In this document: one piece after another, positions 1 through 8,590 of the stretch
How positions within the stretch are numbered: position 1 is the stretch's first letter
Layout of the letters: every line of letters begins with the position of its first letter
DNA from: Bryobacterales bacterium
GTDB taxonomy: Bacteria > Acidobacteriota > Terriglobia > Bryobacterales > Bryobacteraceae
NCBI GenBank assembly: GCA_020846745.1
Contig: JADLDI010000123.1
Coordinates: 1-64,000 of the forward strand
Length of the DNA: 64,000 bases
Reading direction: 5' to 3'
Notes under the pieces: model-generated
Seen by the model: the letters and a program-made list of their open reading frames with translations, nothing else
Told to the model about the DNA's origin: nothing
Database searches by the model: none
Position numbers and translations under genes: made by a program

Positions 1-122
1 CCCACGCCTCACGTGGGACTTCGCTCTTCGGGCCTTCAAAAAGCACGGCGAGCAAACCTGGTTCGGGTAACACCGGCCGGGCAACACAACGGAATAGGGC
101 GGTCTCTCCAACGAGGCCTGAC

Positions 123-142
123 CCGAAACATCAGTGTTTCGG
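123..142 (+). promoter_or_regulatory. Perfect stem-loop in the leader of the polymerase-like gene
   Basis: An 8-bp perfect inverted repeat (CCGAAACA / TGTTTCGG) closes a 4-nt TCAG loop. No U-tract follows, so it is not a textbook intrinsic terminator. It lies about 90 nt before the start of the large polymerase-like gene, in a stretch (1-233) where I see no gene. It could be an RNA leader structure or a protein-binding site; the function is inferred only from position. Confidence 0.5.
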
Positions 143-185
143 CAGCAGGCTCAATTGGGAAACCAATGTCGCGGGGACTCCTCGC

Positions 186-218
186 GAAACGGCCTGTTGC
201 TTCTCAACGAACCGTTTC
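186..218 (+). promoter_or_regulatory. Second inverted repeat just upstream of the RBS
   Basis: The 7-bp arms GAAACGG (186-192) and CCGTTTC (212-218) pair across a 19-nt gap and end three bases before the AAGGAG ribosome binding site at 222-227. The arm resembles the first hairpin's CCGAAACA core. Such a structure could modulate access to the ribosome binding site, or be an operator. This is inference from position and symmetry. Confidence 0.4.
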
Positions 219-233
219 AACAAGGAGAACACC

Positions 234-2879
234 ATGTACAACTCTGCAACCGTTACGAAGACCTCCGGCCTCGCGGTGATCAACCTCAAGGTCACGAAGG
301 AAGGAAACATAGAACGCAAGATGACCGACCTGAACCCACAAGCGCAGTTGAACAACACGCTTCTCGAAGCCTTGTGCCCTGGGATTCGTGTCGCTTCTGT
401 GACTGTGACGCCGGAGCCTCTCGATCAAGTGGAACGCGCGAAGGTCGAAAGCGCCCTTTCGCGGTTCAACGTCGAAGGTGTCGACTACCGGCTCATCGGC
501 GCATCCGGATCGGCCAAAAGCGGCAAGTACTACGCGGTGGATGCTCGTTACGAACGTCCGCTCGCCGCGCGCTTTGCCGATTGGCCGCAAGCTGCTGTTA
601 CGTACTTCGGGATTCTGGTTTCGCCCTGCCAAGTGAGAATCCAGGTGCCGAATGGCCGCGTTACGGTGGTGCCGGATCATGAACTCGGGACGAACGACTG
701 CCGTGGTTGGATTCGCCAGTCGCTGTTTGACAAGCTGAACCTTCCCGGTGGGCGCTTCTACCAGTTCCGTCTGGCGTTCGCTCAAACTCAGGCGAAAGGC
801 AGCTTCAAGGTGATGGGCGACGACATCGCCGACGCCTTGGATACCGACATCGTCCTGCCCGTCTCGTCTGTCAAACCGGAATACAAGGGCCCCAGCAGGC
901 TCGTTGCTTGGTTCACCGGCGAAGCACGTACGTTCGCCGGCGAAATGGTCCTTGGTATTCGTGAATGCTCGCGGCTCCTGAACTTCGAATCGAGCTACAC
1001 GGTCGTTCAGCACGCACCGGAAGACTCATTCGCGCATGAGATCAAGCCGCACGCCCTCGCCCAATCCTCCAAGCTCAAAGACGTCCTTGAAAACCGTGAC
1101 TTCACGGAGCTGTTTCGCCTGCTCGGGATCTCGGAAACTCAGCAACCCCTGAATGAGGATCTCCCGGCTGAAGGCGACGACACGACCTCCGTGGAACGTT
1201 CGGTGCTCGAAGGCATTCTGAAGGCCGATCCGACTGGCTTCCTGATTCAGCATCCCTGGGTCAACAACCAGTTGCAGCGGGTATTGGCGCGATGGGCGTT
1301 CAAGGTCTGCACGGCGGGTGGCTTCGAAATGCCGGCATTTGCGCTGGCTGACGACGGCTACCTGTTTCTGCACGGCGGAAAAGTGTACTCCGGGTCCGAC
1401 TGGATGCCGCAGGACCGATCAATCAATTCGTTGGCCACAAGCCGCGGACTGGTTGTTCGCTATCCAGTACGCATGAAAGAAGACCTGCTCCCGTACACGA
1501 AGATTCCCGCCACTGAACTGCGGCAACTGCTAGCGCGGGAACTCGATCGTCAGGGTTGTGCCGATACGGACGCCCTGGCCGACGTGATCGCAACGACGCA
1601 GTTGGAACTCGAGGGCACGTTCACGTTGCACTCGAAGACCGCGGCGAAGAACGGCGGGGACTACGACTTTGACTTCGTCTGCATTGTGGAAGGCGACCGC
1701 TTCCCGAGGTTCGTGGAGCATCGTTTCAACTACAACGGCAACGGCGCGGTCGAGAAGACCAAGGCAAAGAAGGCTCGCTCACCGTGGTGGAACCTTCCGC
1801 AGGTGGCCGTAGGTGCGATGGGAAATCAGATTGGCTCAATCACCGATCTGATGACGCAATGCACCGCGGCTGGCCGGGAAGACCTCCATCGCGAGTTGGT
1901 CGAGCAACTGCAAAACGCCCTGGATCAACTGAAACATGGCGTAACACCGGACCAGGAAAAGATCCGTCTCATTCGCGAGGCGATCAAGCAGACTCCAGCG
2001 GCGCAATGGCTACGGGCGAAGAAGGTACGGTCGGTCAAGGACCTGCCGGAACACTTCGACTGTCCGCCCAGTGATCGCATCGGAGCTATGTACAATTTGG
2101 TCCGCAAGGAACTCACCGATTTCTTCACGAACCGGATGCCGGTAGGACAGTTTCGCGGTCTTGTGCAAGGGTACGACTTCACCCACGACATGGCCGACGA
2201 CTGCCGAAAGCTGAACAAGGCCTGGGCCATCACGATCCAGGCCGGTATCGCGCGGAAGCAGGTGCTGTTGGGGACGGTTCAGCAAGCCGAGGCTGCGTTC
2301 GAGTCGGGCAAGGACGACAAAGAGCGGAAGCCGAAGCTGTTGCATGCCCTCTGCCAGGCTCGCGCGGCCCTGAGCGCATACGACCAGCAGTGGCAAGAAG
2401 AGATTCGAGCCCTGATCTGGCTGGTGCGTACTTGGGCCGGCCACAAACAAGAGAATCGCATGGGCTGGCTGCAGGCTCTTCACACGGTGGTCTGCGGCAC
2501 GAAGAGCGACCAGGCATCCGGGTCGCTTCCGTTCTATGCGTTCCCGAACGAGATGTTGCAGGCGATTGTCGAGCGCACCGGCGGCCGGCCAGTCCAGCTG
2601 GAAGTGCCGAAGGTGAGCGAAGGCACAGTCGAAATCGACGACGAGGGTCGCTGCTTCCTTGTCGAGCAAATCGAAGGTGGAGATGGGCAGTCGTATACCA
2701 AGGCGACCTTCCTGATGGCGGTGACGCAGGATGGCCAGGTTGTCTTCGACGGTGGCCGCGTGCAGTGGGTCCATCCTTTCCCGTACAGCGCGGGCGAGGG
2801 CGAGATCCGCAATGGGAAGCTCGAAGTTCCCGGTTCGCGGCAGGTCCCGTGGGTGGCGGCTCCCGTGAAGCCTCAGTAG
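234..2879 (+). CDS. Predicted RdRP/YonO-type double-psi beta-barrel RNA polymerase
   Basis: An 881-aa protein with a good start (AAGGAG, 6-nt spacing, ATG). I see a chain of motifs in the order of cellular RNA-dependent RNA polymerases. They are a LIGASGSAKSGKYYAVD segment (about 87-103); a VVPD..LGTNDCRGWI segment (about 145-160); an AKGSFKV..LPVSSVKP segment (about 187-215, first barrel); a GLVVRYPVRMKEDLLPYTKI segment (405-424); and GGDYDFD with Asp476, Asp478 and Asp480 in the D-x-D-x-D spacing that binds catalytic Mg. A GNQIGSITDLM helix (530-540) and NALDQLKHG (561-569) follow, matching the post-catalytic helices. The usual glycine of DxDGD is Phe479, which is odd. In known relatives the family makes RNA from DNA or RNA templates. 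Here it heads the conjugation/replication block of a mobile element. The assignment is by motif reading only; an inactive or divergent homologue is possible. Confidence 0.7.
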   Translation: MYNSATVTKTSGLAVINLKVTKEGNIERKMTDLNPQAQLNNTLLEALCPGIRVASVTVTPEPLDQVERAKVESALSRFNVEGVDYRLIGASGSAKSGKYYAVDARYERPLAARFADWPQAAVTYFGILVSPCQVRIQVPNGRVTVVPDHELGTNDCRGWIRQSLFDKLNLPGGRFYQFRLAFAQTQAKGSFKVMGDDIADALDTDIVLPVSSVKPEYKGPSRLVAWFTGEARTFAGEMVLGIRECSRLLNFESSYTVVQHAPEDSFAHEIKPHALAQSSKLKDVLENRDFTELFRLLGISETQQPLNEDLPAEGDDTTSVERSVLEGILKADPTGFLIQHPWVNNQLQRVLARWAFKVCTAGGFEMPAFALADDGYLFLHGGKVYSGSDWMPQDRSINSLATSRGLVVRYPVRMKEDLLPYTKIPATELRQLLARELDRQGCADTDALADVIATTQLELEGTFTLHSKTAAKNGGDYDFDFVCIVEGDRFPRFVEHRFNYNGNGAVEKTKAKKARSPWWNLPQVAVGAMGNQIGSITDLMTQCTAAGREDLHRELVEQLQNALDQLKHGVTPDQEKIRLIREAIKQTPAAQWLRAKKVRSVKDLPEHFDCPPSDRIGAMYNLVRKELTDFFTNRMPVGQFRGLVQGYDFTHDMADDCRKLNKAWAITIQAGIARKQVLLGTVQQAEAAFESGKDDKERKPKLLHALCQARAALSAYDQQWQEEIRALIWLVRTWAGHKQENRMGWLQALHTVVCGTKSDQASGSLPFYAFPNEMLQAIVERTGGRPVQLEVPKVSEGTVEIDDEGRCFLVEQIEGGDGQSYTKATFLMAVTQDGQVVFDGGRVQWVHPFPYSAGEGEIRNGKLEVPGSRQVPWVAAPVKPQ

Positions 2880-2959
2880 TAACCACCGGCTCAGGGTCTA
2901 GGATTGCGGTGCTTCGGCTCCGTGAATCCTGGCCCAGGCCGGATCAAACAGGAGGTCGC

Positions 2960-3850
2960 ATGAAACCGTTCCAAACGATCGCGCTCGGCGCAGTGTTGGT
3001 TTTTGGCGCCGCTGGACAGAAGCTGGAGACACAGAAGGCGGATCCGGCGAAAGTCATTCGGGTTGAGACTGCGAAGGATCACCTCACGGTCATTGAACTG
3101 GCCGACACCGTGACCATGGTGGCAGTTGGTAACCGCAGTGCCTTCACGGTCGAGAGGCGTGAGAACAAGGTGTTCGTCACGCCGACCGACGAGAGCGCTC
3201 GCACCAATCTCTTCATCTGGACCAGCGGCGGCCGCTTCTCCTACGAACTCGTGCCAGCTGCGAGCGTCGAGCTGATGCACTTTGCGATCGATCAGCCTCC
3301 CGCGCCGGTAGTTGCCGCTCTTTCCGCGCCGCCCATTCCCCCAGAGCGAATCCCATCCGCGATGCTGACGGAAGCGGTTCCTGTACTCGTTACAGGAGAA
3401 CGCGACACAGCGGGCCGGGTGGAAGTTGCCATCCGCGATTTGTACCGCAGGGATCGCCGGCTTTATCTTCGCTATGCCTTCATCAACCGAACCAGTGCGG
3501 CCTATCAGCCCGTGCGGCCGGCGGGTTCGATCCTCGAAGGCGCGAAGGCGCAGCAATCGCTCATCTCGCCCGCCGAGCATCAGTTGGGAGAGCGAATCGC
3601 GCGGACCATCAAGTCGGATACGGAAACGGTCGTCGAAATCCTCGATGCCGACCAGGCCCCGTTGATATCGCCCGGTGGTCAAGGTTGGGGCTGGCTGGTG
3701 GTGAATGACATTTCCTCGCCCGCGCCCGATACCGTATCTGTGCTCAAGATGCAGTTCGCGGCGGATTCGAAGGGTACTGTTGACGCATTTCTGGTTCTAT
3801 CCCCCGCGCCCGCTTCCGAGGTGGCCCGTGCCCGACGTCACGTCGAATGA
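2960..3850 (+). CDS. VirB9/TrbG/CagX-like conjugation channel protein
   Basis: 296 aa starting at an ATG behind GGAGG (5-nt spacing). Longer in-frame starts run into the upstream gene and were dropped. The N-terminus is signal-peptide-like (MKPFQTIALGAVLVFGAAG). Residues about 27-95 carry the beta-rich VirB9 N-domain pattern (VIRVETAKDHLTVIELADTV, then VFVTP...TNLFIWTSGGRFSYEL). VirB9 proteins form the outer-membrane core complex of type IV secretion channels with VirB7 and VirB10. The C-terminal half is less recognisable. The neighbouring coupling ATPase supports a conjugation role. Confidence 0.7.
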   Translation: MKPFQTIALGAVLVFGAAGQKLETQKADPAKVIRVETAKDHLTVIELADTVTMVAVGNRSAFTVERRENKVFVTPTDESARTNLFIWTSGGRFSYELVPAASVELMHFAIDQPPAPVVAALSAPPIPPERIPSAMLTEAVPVLVTGERDTAGRVEVAIRDLYRRDRRLYLRYAFINRTSAAYQPVRPAGSILEGAKAQQSLISPAEHQLGERIARTIKSDTETVVEILDADQAPLISPGGQGWGWLVVNDISSPAPDTVSVLKMQFAADSKGTVDAFLVLSPAPASEVARARRHVE

Positions 3851-4067
3851 TCTGCGGCCTCTTTCGGTTAGGGAAGTCCACGACGAGTTCGATAGGCTGG
3901 TCCGCGATCGCCACCACATGGGCATGCGGAACCTGCTTGGTGATGCCGTCTACGAACCGCGCAATCCATTCCAGAAAACTCGCCGAACCGCGAAGCGCTG
4001 GGTAATCGCCGTTTGCGGCATCGCCCTCCTTGGCGTGCTGATCTTCGGTTACTTCCATTTGAGATAG
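3828..4067 (+). CDS. Small C-tail-anchored membrane protein of the transfer operon
   Basis: A 79-aa protein from a GTG start (GAGGTGG just upstream) that overlaps the end of the VirB9-like gene by 23 nt. The first ~50 residues are soluble and charged, followed by basic KTRRTAKR and one hydrophobic helix (about residues 59-76) ending FGYFHLR. It sits 10 nt before the coupling ATPase and is probably translationally coupled to its neighbours. I do not recognise a family; it is presumably a small inner-membrane component of the transfer apparatus. Confidence 0.6.
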   Translation: MPDVTSNDLRPLSVREVHDEFDRLVRDRHHMGMRNLLGDAVYEPRNPFQKTRRTAKRWVIAVCGIALLGVLIFGYFHLR

Positions 4068-4077
4068 AGGTGCGCCC

Positions 4078-5862
4078 GTGCCGGACAACCCGAACGTCAA
4101 ATACCGCCCCTCGCTGATTGAAGAGAATCCGGCGATCCTGGTTTGGCTTCTGCTGCTGGGCGCTTATCTGTTGCTTGTCGTTGTCGCGAAATACGCTTGG
4201 TTCATTCGGGACGAGCAGATCGTTGAAGGGACGCTTTGGCTGCTGTTGATCGCCATCTCGATCTTCGTCGCGGCGCACCAGTTTCTCCGATCCGCGAAAC
4301 TCCGGGAACAGGCTTGGCCGAATCAACTTCCAACGGTGCCCACACGCGGTGAGCGGGAACTGGTCGAAAAAGCCTGGAACGAGGAATCCGCCGTTGTGCT
4401 TGGTTACGACGTTCATGGAAAGCCTTGGAAGTGGGCCGACGAAACACGCGTCATGCAGGCGCTGGTGCTGGGTCAAACCGGCAGCGGCAAGACGACGCTT
4501 CTACGAAACATCATCACGCAGGACTTAATGCGCCGCGTTGGCCCCGAGGGCGATCGGCGCAAGATTCCGATGGTGATCTTCGATGGCAAGGGCGACCTGG
4601 AATTCTTCCATTCGCTTCTCCCCTACATCCACCGCGCCGACCGCATGGGTGATCTCCGTTTGCTGAATCCGTCCCGGCCGGATCTGTCCGTTCAGTACAA
4701 CCCATTTGCCACCGAAGACGACAACTACATGGCGCAGGTGTCGATGATCTTTGGCGCGTTCGATCTGCACGATGAATTCTTCGCCAAACATCAGCTCAAC
4801 TACCTCGCCGACATCGTCCGCATCCTTCACTACACCGGCAAGCGGTTCAACTTTTACGACGTGATGGTGATGGCGCTCGACCAGTCCGTGATCGAGGACC
4901 AGGTGAACGCAGCTCGCCAACGAATGGCGCGCGATCCTGAGATCTCCACACAGCGCAGGCTTAACTTCGAGATGTCGTCGAAGAACCTGTTTCAGTCCTT
5001 CGGCGACCGCGACCGTGTGCCGAAAATCCAGGGTCTGCTGAACGAATGCATGACTTTCCTGGACGACGAATTGAGCGTCATCACCGGGCCATACGACAAC
5101 CTGCTCTCGATCAACGATGTAATCGACAACGAGTTGATCCTGTTCGTGAGCCTGAACATCAACAAGAACACGGCACCCGTGCGGGCGCTCGGCAAGATGA
5201 TGCTGCAGAATCTCCAACTGGTCGTCGGTAAGCGATACGAGACGGAAACGGAGCGCAAGCGCCGCAATAAGCCGCTGTTTTCGGTCGTGATGGACGAGTT
5301 CGCGCCGTTCGGCTACAGGAACTTCGCGCAGATCCTCAACACGGCCCGGGGCACGAACACGGCATTTCTCTTCTCGCTGCAGTCTTTGCCGCAACTCCTG
5401 GAAGTCGGCAAGGGGTTCCAGCAGGACGTTTCATCGGCTCCCGGCACGACGATGCTGATGCAGACTCGCGACGAAGAGACAGCCAAGTATTTCAAACAAG
5501 CGTCTTCGCAGGTTCCCGTCCAGAAGCGGACGCAGCAACTGTGGCGCAAGGACTTCCTTGGATTCGAGAGCTACGACAAGGCGATTGGTGCATCCGAGCG
5601 CGAGCAGTTGGAATTTCGTGCGCTCGACCACCACATCAAGAACCTGGGCAAGGGCAAGATGGAAATCCTGATGACCGATCCCGTACAAGGCACACTGCAC
5701 GGCCGGCTTCATGTTCGCCCACCGAGCGATATCCGGGTTCCGCTCTTCGAACCGACTGTGTTGCCAAAGCTCGCGTCGTCGCGCGAGGAATCTGAAGGTG
5801 CGAATCTGCGGTTCAAAGACCAGAAGTTGGCCGCGATGGTTCCGTTCCCACGGCGGCGGTAG
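4078..5862 (+). CDS. Type IV coupling ATPase (VirD4/TraD-like)
   Basis: 594 aa from a GTG start with AGAGGTG upstream. Two N-terminal membrane helices (about 20-42 and 51-66) precede a P-loop ATPase. Walker A is GQTGSGKTT (132-140), followed by an FDGKGD strand, and Walker B is SVVMDEF with Asp406-Glu407. The LFSLQSLPQL stretch that follows is typical of TraD/VirD4 and TraM-binding regions. Such proteins are hexameric inner-membrane motors that hand the relaxase-DNA complex to the type IV channel. No relaxase is visible in the window; it may lie to the left. Confidence 0.8.
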   Translation: MPDNPNVKYRPSLIEENPAILVWLLLLGAYLLLVVVAKYAWFIRDEQIVEGTLWLLLIAISIFVAAHQFLRSAKLREQAWPNQLPTVPTRGERELVEKAWNEESAVVLGYDVHGKPWKWADETRVMQALVLGQTGSGKTTLLRNIITQDLMRRVGPEGDRRKIPMVIFDGKGDLEFFHSLLPYIHRADRMGDLRLLNPSRPDLSVQYNPFATEDDNYMAQVSMIFGAFDLHDEFFAKHQLNYLADIVRILHYTGKRFNFYDVMVMALDQSVIEDQVNAARQRMARDPEISTQRRLNFEMSSKNLFQSFGDRDRVPKIQGLLNECMTFLDDELSVITGPYDNLLSINDVIDNELILFVSLNINKNTAPVRALGKMMLQNLQLVVGKRYETETERKRRNKPLFSVVMDEFAPFGYRNFAQILNTARGTNTAFLFSLQSLPQLLEVGKGFQQDVSSAPGTTMLMQTRDEETAKYFKQASSQVPVQKRTQQLWRKDFLGFESYDKAIGASEREQLEFRALDHHIKNLGKGKMEILMTDPVQGTLHGRLHVRPPSDIRVPLFEPTVLPKLASSREESEGANLRFKDQKLAAMVPFPRRR

Positions 5863-5871
5863 GAGGTGAGT

Positions 5872-6663
5872 ATGTTCGCAAGAATGGCGCTTGTGATTCT
5901 GACCGCCCTGCTGCATGCGACTGCGCAGGCGCAGCCGACGGCGGATCCAAATACCAAGAAGGCGCCGCCCATTCGCTATGTCGAGAGCGGCAAAGGTGTC
6001 GTCGGCGTGAACCCGGCGCAGCCCTATCGCCCCATTCCAGTGAACTCCGCGCAGCCCAAGGATTCGATCTTCACCTTCTACCTTCGAGTTCTGAATCCCC
6101 GGCAGATCAATTGGGGAGCAGAGATAGACCGGCGTCTTGCCAACCTTCGGGAACACTCAGTTGGCAATCCTTACTTCCGGTTGGCGTCCTTCCAGTTGGG
6201 GTTGATCGTGTTTCTGCTGATGCTCTGCTGGGTTTGGTGGGACAAGATGCGGCAAATCAAATGGGTCGCTGCGGAGTTCCTCACCGACGCACTGAATGCA
6301 CGCAACCTGGCGGAGGGTCGAGCTGTGGAGGCCATTGAACGCTACAACCGGCACATTGAAATGTGCAACCGCGTGATCGAGGGTCAGAGTTCCGGTATCG
6401 GCGGCGGCTCCGAGGCGGGAAACGCCGCGCTCACCATCCGAGAGTTGCAGACGGAACTTGCTGCGTCACGTGCAAACAGCGCCCGGCTGCAGCATGAGCT
6501 CGATCAGAGCAAGGCTGAGCACGCGCAGATGGACGGCCGGTTGGCGGGCCTGGAGGCCGAGGTGAAACGCAAATCTGCGCATCCCGATGCGGATCTTGTG
6601 GCGCGACTGGAACGCGCCGAGGCAGAACTGGCGGGAAAAAAACTCCGGAAGGCGAAGGTATGA
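5872..6663 (+). CDS. Membrane-anchored coiled-coil protein of the transfer operon
   Basis: 263 aa from the ATG at 5872, chosen because GGAGG is 5 nt upstream; a GTG two codons earlier is inside that site. It has a signal-like N-terminus ending near ATAQAQ, a periplasmic-length linker, one strong membrane helix (about 105-122, QLGLIVFLLMLCWVWW) and a long coiled coil (about 185-263). The layout suggests an inner-membrane scaffold for the secretion channel. No family was recognised. Its stop overlaps the next start (ATGA). Confidence 0.6.
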   Translation: MFARMALVILTALLHATAQAQPTADPNTKKAPPIRYVESGKGVVGVNPAQPYRPIPVNSAQPKDSIFTFYLRVLNPRQINWGAEIDRRLANLREHSVGNPYFRLASFQLGLIVFLLMLCWVWWDKMRQIKWVAAEFLTDALNARNLAEGRAVEAIERYNRHIEMCNRVIEGQSSGIGGGSEAGNAALTIRELQTELAASRANSARLQHELDQSKAEHAQMDGRLAGLEAEVKRKSAHPDADLVARLERAEAELAGKKLRKAKV

Positions 6664-7151
6664 TCGTCGAGATCTTGTCGATGGGAAGTTGCTGGCGGGA
6701 GTCGTCCGATCACCGGCCGCTCGTTTGGAATACTTCGGGCGTCGCCGACCTACGCGGAACGAGTCCGCGATCAAAGGTCCGGGGCCAGGTTCGATTCCAT
6801 GCGCGGTTGCTGAATGAGGCGCTGGGGACAACGGGGTTGCGCAATTCGGCGTGGCATGCATCCGCCGTCTCGGAGCGGCTAGGATTCCGGGGACTTGCCT
6901 TGGAGCGCCGCGCCGCGCACATGAGCGCTTCGGAATGGTTCCTGGCGTCCGTGACAGAGCGGCTGGCCGGCACACTCGATGACACGAGTTTTGACCCGGA
7001 GAACGTGCAACTGATCTCCCTTTCGAATTGGAGAGGCGCGCAGGAGGCACTCATCCTGGCGCGCCGAACTGCCTGGCTGCGCGGCGGCATGGGTACGGCG
7101 ATCTTCACTCCGAACGCGCCCGACGGTGATTGGACCGTCCGGAGTTGGTGA
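6660..7151 (+). CDS. Hypothetical protein of the transfer operon
   Basis: 163 aa, starting in the ATGA overlap with the upstream gene and ending one base before the next start codon. Mixed alpha/beta composition, no signal peptide or membrane helix, Arg- and Trp-rich. I do not recognise a family. Position between the coiled-coil membrane protein and the replication-relaxation-like protein suggests a transfer or replication accessory role; this is guilt by association only. Confidence 0.55.
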   Translation: MIVEILSMGSCWRESSDHRPLVWNTSGVADLRGTSPRSKVRGQVRFHARLLNEALGTTGLRNSAWHASAVSERLGFRGLALERRAAHMSASEWFLASVTERLAGTLDDTSFDPENVQLISLSNWRGAQEALILARRTAWLRGGMGTAIFTPNAPDGDWTVRSW

Positions 7152-7152
7152 C

Positions 7153-7914
7153 GTGCGCTACCCGAAGGGCTCCATTGTACTGTCCGATTCGTTGGACGTT
7201 CCGGCTTTGCGCAAGGTCTATCAGGCTGGACATGTCACCGCTTGGCAGCTCTACCGCGCGCTCAATCCGGTGTTCGAGGAGAACAAGTGGAAGTGCTTCG
7301 TCCGGCGGCTCGGCCTGCTGAGCCAGCGCGATTTCCTGCTCCGCATGGTCGTGGACGGCATGAGCGCGCCGGTTTTTGCTCTGGGCGACGAAGGCGCGCG
7401 GTCGCTGCAGGGGCGATTGGCGACGGTTATCGAAGCCGCGCCGCGCAACACCAGCCGCGGCAATCGGGATCACGTGTGGCACGACGTCGAACTGTTCGAG
7501 CTTCAATTGAAGCTGCGCCAGAGCGGATTGGTGTCGTCTTGGCTGTACGAACCTGAGATCCGCGCCGACAACGAGCTCACGAACTTCGGCTACGCAAAGG
7601 ATTACGACGCAATCATCACCTTCCGAAGCGGAAACGTATCCGGCAAAGTGGCACTCGAGTACGAGCGGTTCCCCAAATCGACGAAGCAGTATCAGCGGAT
7701 CGCCGACACGTTGAATCGCGAAACGAAGGTCACAGCCGTTCTGTACCTTGTCTGCAATGTGCAGATGGAGTCGTTTCTGTTGAACGGTCTGCGCGGAACG
7801 CGTCAGCAGGTGTACGTCAGCCAGGCGCAGCAATTCGCGGATCAACCCGCAGAGGCGACGCTGGTTGACGTTACGCGCCAAGCGCAACATCGGCTTGCGG
7901 ACTGCCTCAGCTGA
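7153..7914 (+). CDS. Replication-relaxation-like protein (winged helix plus nuclease-like fold)
   Basis: 253 aa from a GTG start with GGAG 9 nt upstream; an earlier in-frame GTG would overlap the previous gene. The N-terminal ~80 residues look like a winged helix (TAWQLYRALNPVF...KCFVRRLGLLSQRDFLLR). The C-terminal part has HDVELFELQLKL, then DYDAIITF, then VALEYERFPKSTKQYQRI. This is the His/Asp/Glu-x-Glu/Lys pattern of plasmid replication-relaxation proteins, which share a restriction-endonuclease-like core. Relatives act in plasmid replication or relaxation. Activity here is inferred from motifs. Confidence 0.55.
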   Translation: MRYPKGSIVLSDSLDVPALRKVYQAGHVTAWQLYRALNPVFEENKWKCFVRRLGLLSQRDFLLRMVVDGMSAPVFALGDEGARSLQGRLATVIEAAPRNTSRGNRDHVWHDVELFELQLKLRQSGLVSSWLYEPEIRADNELTNFGYAKDYDAIITFRSGNVSGKVALEYERFPKSTKQYQRIADTLNRETKVTAVLYLVCNVQMESFLLNGLRGTRQQVYVSQAQQFADQPAEATLVDVTRQAQHRLADCLS

Positions 7915-8269
7915 ACCCACCAAAACCTTCCGTTTGCTGCGCCATTGGCGTTCCTTTGCTGTTCCTATGGCGTTCCACCGCGTCTGCAACTCGCTCGGGA
8001 TCAGCAAGTTGCGGCCTTACTACCGGTAGTTTGTGGCTGTATTCGGTCTGGAGAGCATTTCCGGACTGGCCGGCAGGGAGTTGTGAGGGTTCTGGAGTGG
8101 GAGCCGCGAGTTGGAGGTAGCCGGTGTGCACATCGCGCGGATGTGGGTTGGCGAGGTGGGCGAGTGGTGGTGAGTGGGAAGGAATGCGTGGACGGAAGTG
8201 GAGTGTGGCTCGGTGTGCGTGCGCAGCGGAAGCGGTGCGCATGGATCGAAATCGAAGGAGACGTTTGAC
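7915..8269. other. 355-bp non-coding gap with palindrome and GT-rich strand
   Basis: No convincing gene. It holds a perfect 12-bp palindrome ACTACCGGTAGT (8019-8030) and two GGCGTTCC copies near 7947 and 7970. A stretch at about 8080-8240 has a + strand strikingly rich in G and T and poor in C. Strong strand asymmetry between a replication-relaxation gene and a Rad52-type gene would suit an origin, a single-strand-initiation site, an oriT or a structured RNA. None of these can be shown from sequence alone. Confidence 0.4.
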
Positions 8270-8527
8270 ATGGCTTATGGAGCGTTTGCAGAGAGAACAG
8301 CGCGGTACCGGGATCTGGAATCCGTGATCGACTACCGCGCCTATGACGGCGAGTGGACGACTGGGTTCGAAGAGAAGTGGCTGAAGCCGCGGCTGCTGGC
8401 GCTGGGATACGCGCATGTGCGCTTCTTTGGCGGCAAGATCTGCGAGTACGACGGCTGCTTCCGGGAGCGCGTTTGCGAGTTGGTGAAGCAGCACGGCGGT
8501 CGGCCAGAGTACTTCGTGTATGGCTGA
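8270..8527 (+). CDS. Small hypothetical protein
   Basis: 85 aa, start chosen at the ATG behind GAAGGAG; the longer in-frame extension enters the GT-rich non-coding stretch. Rich in aromatics and Arg with one Cys pair (CEYDGC). No membrane helix or signal. Lies 60 nt before the annealing protein. Family not recognised. Confidence 0.6.
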   Translation: MAYGAFAERTARYRDLESVIDYRAYDGEWTTGFEEKWLKPRLLALGYAHVRFFGGKICEYDGCFRERVCELVKQHGGRPEYFVYG

Positions 8528-8590
8528 TGGCACGTGGTCGCTCACCTAAGCGGCGCTGAATTCAACGAATCAATTTGAGGAGACAAGGAC

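Noticed and set aside
204..1013. 269-aa minus-strand frame inside the polymerase-like gene
   Set aside because: Antisense to a long gene with ordered catalytic motifs and a strong ribosome site; no features of its own.
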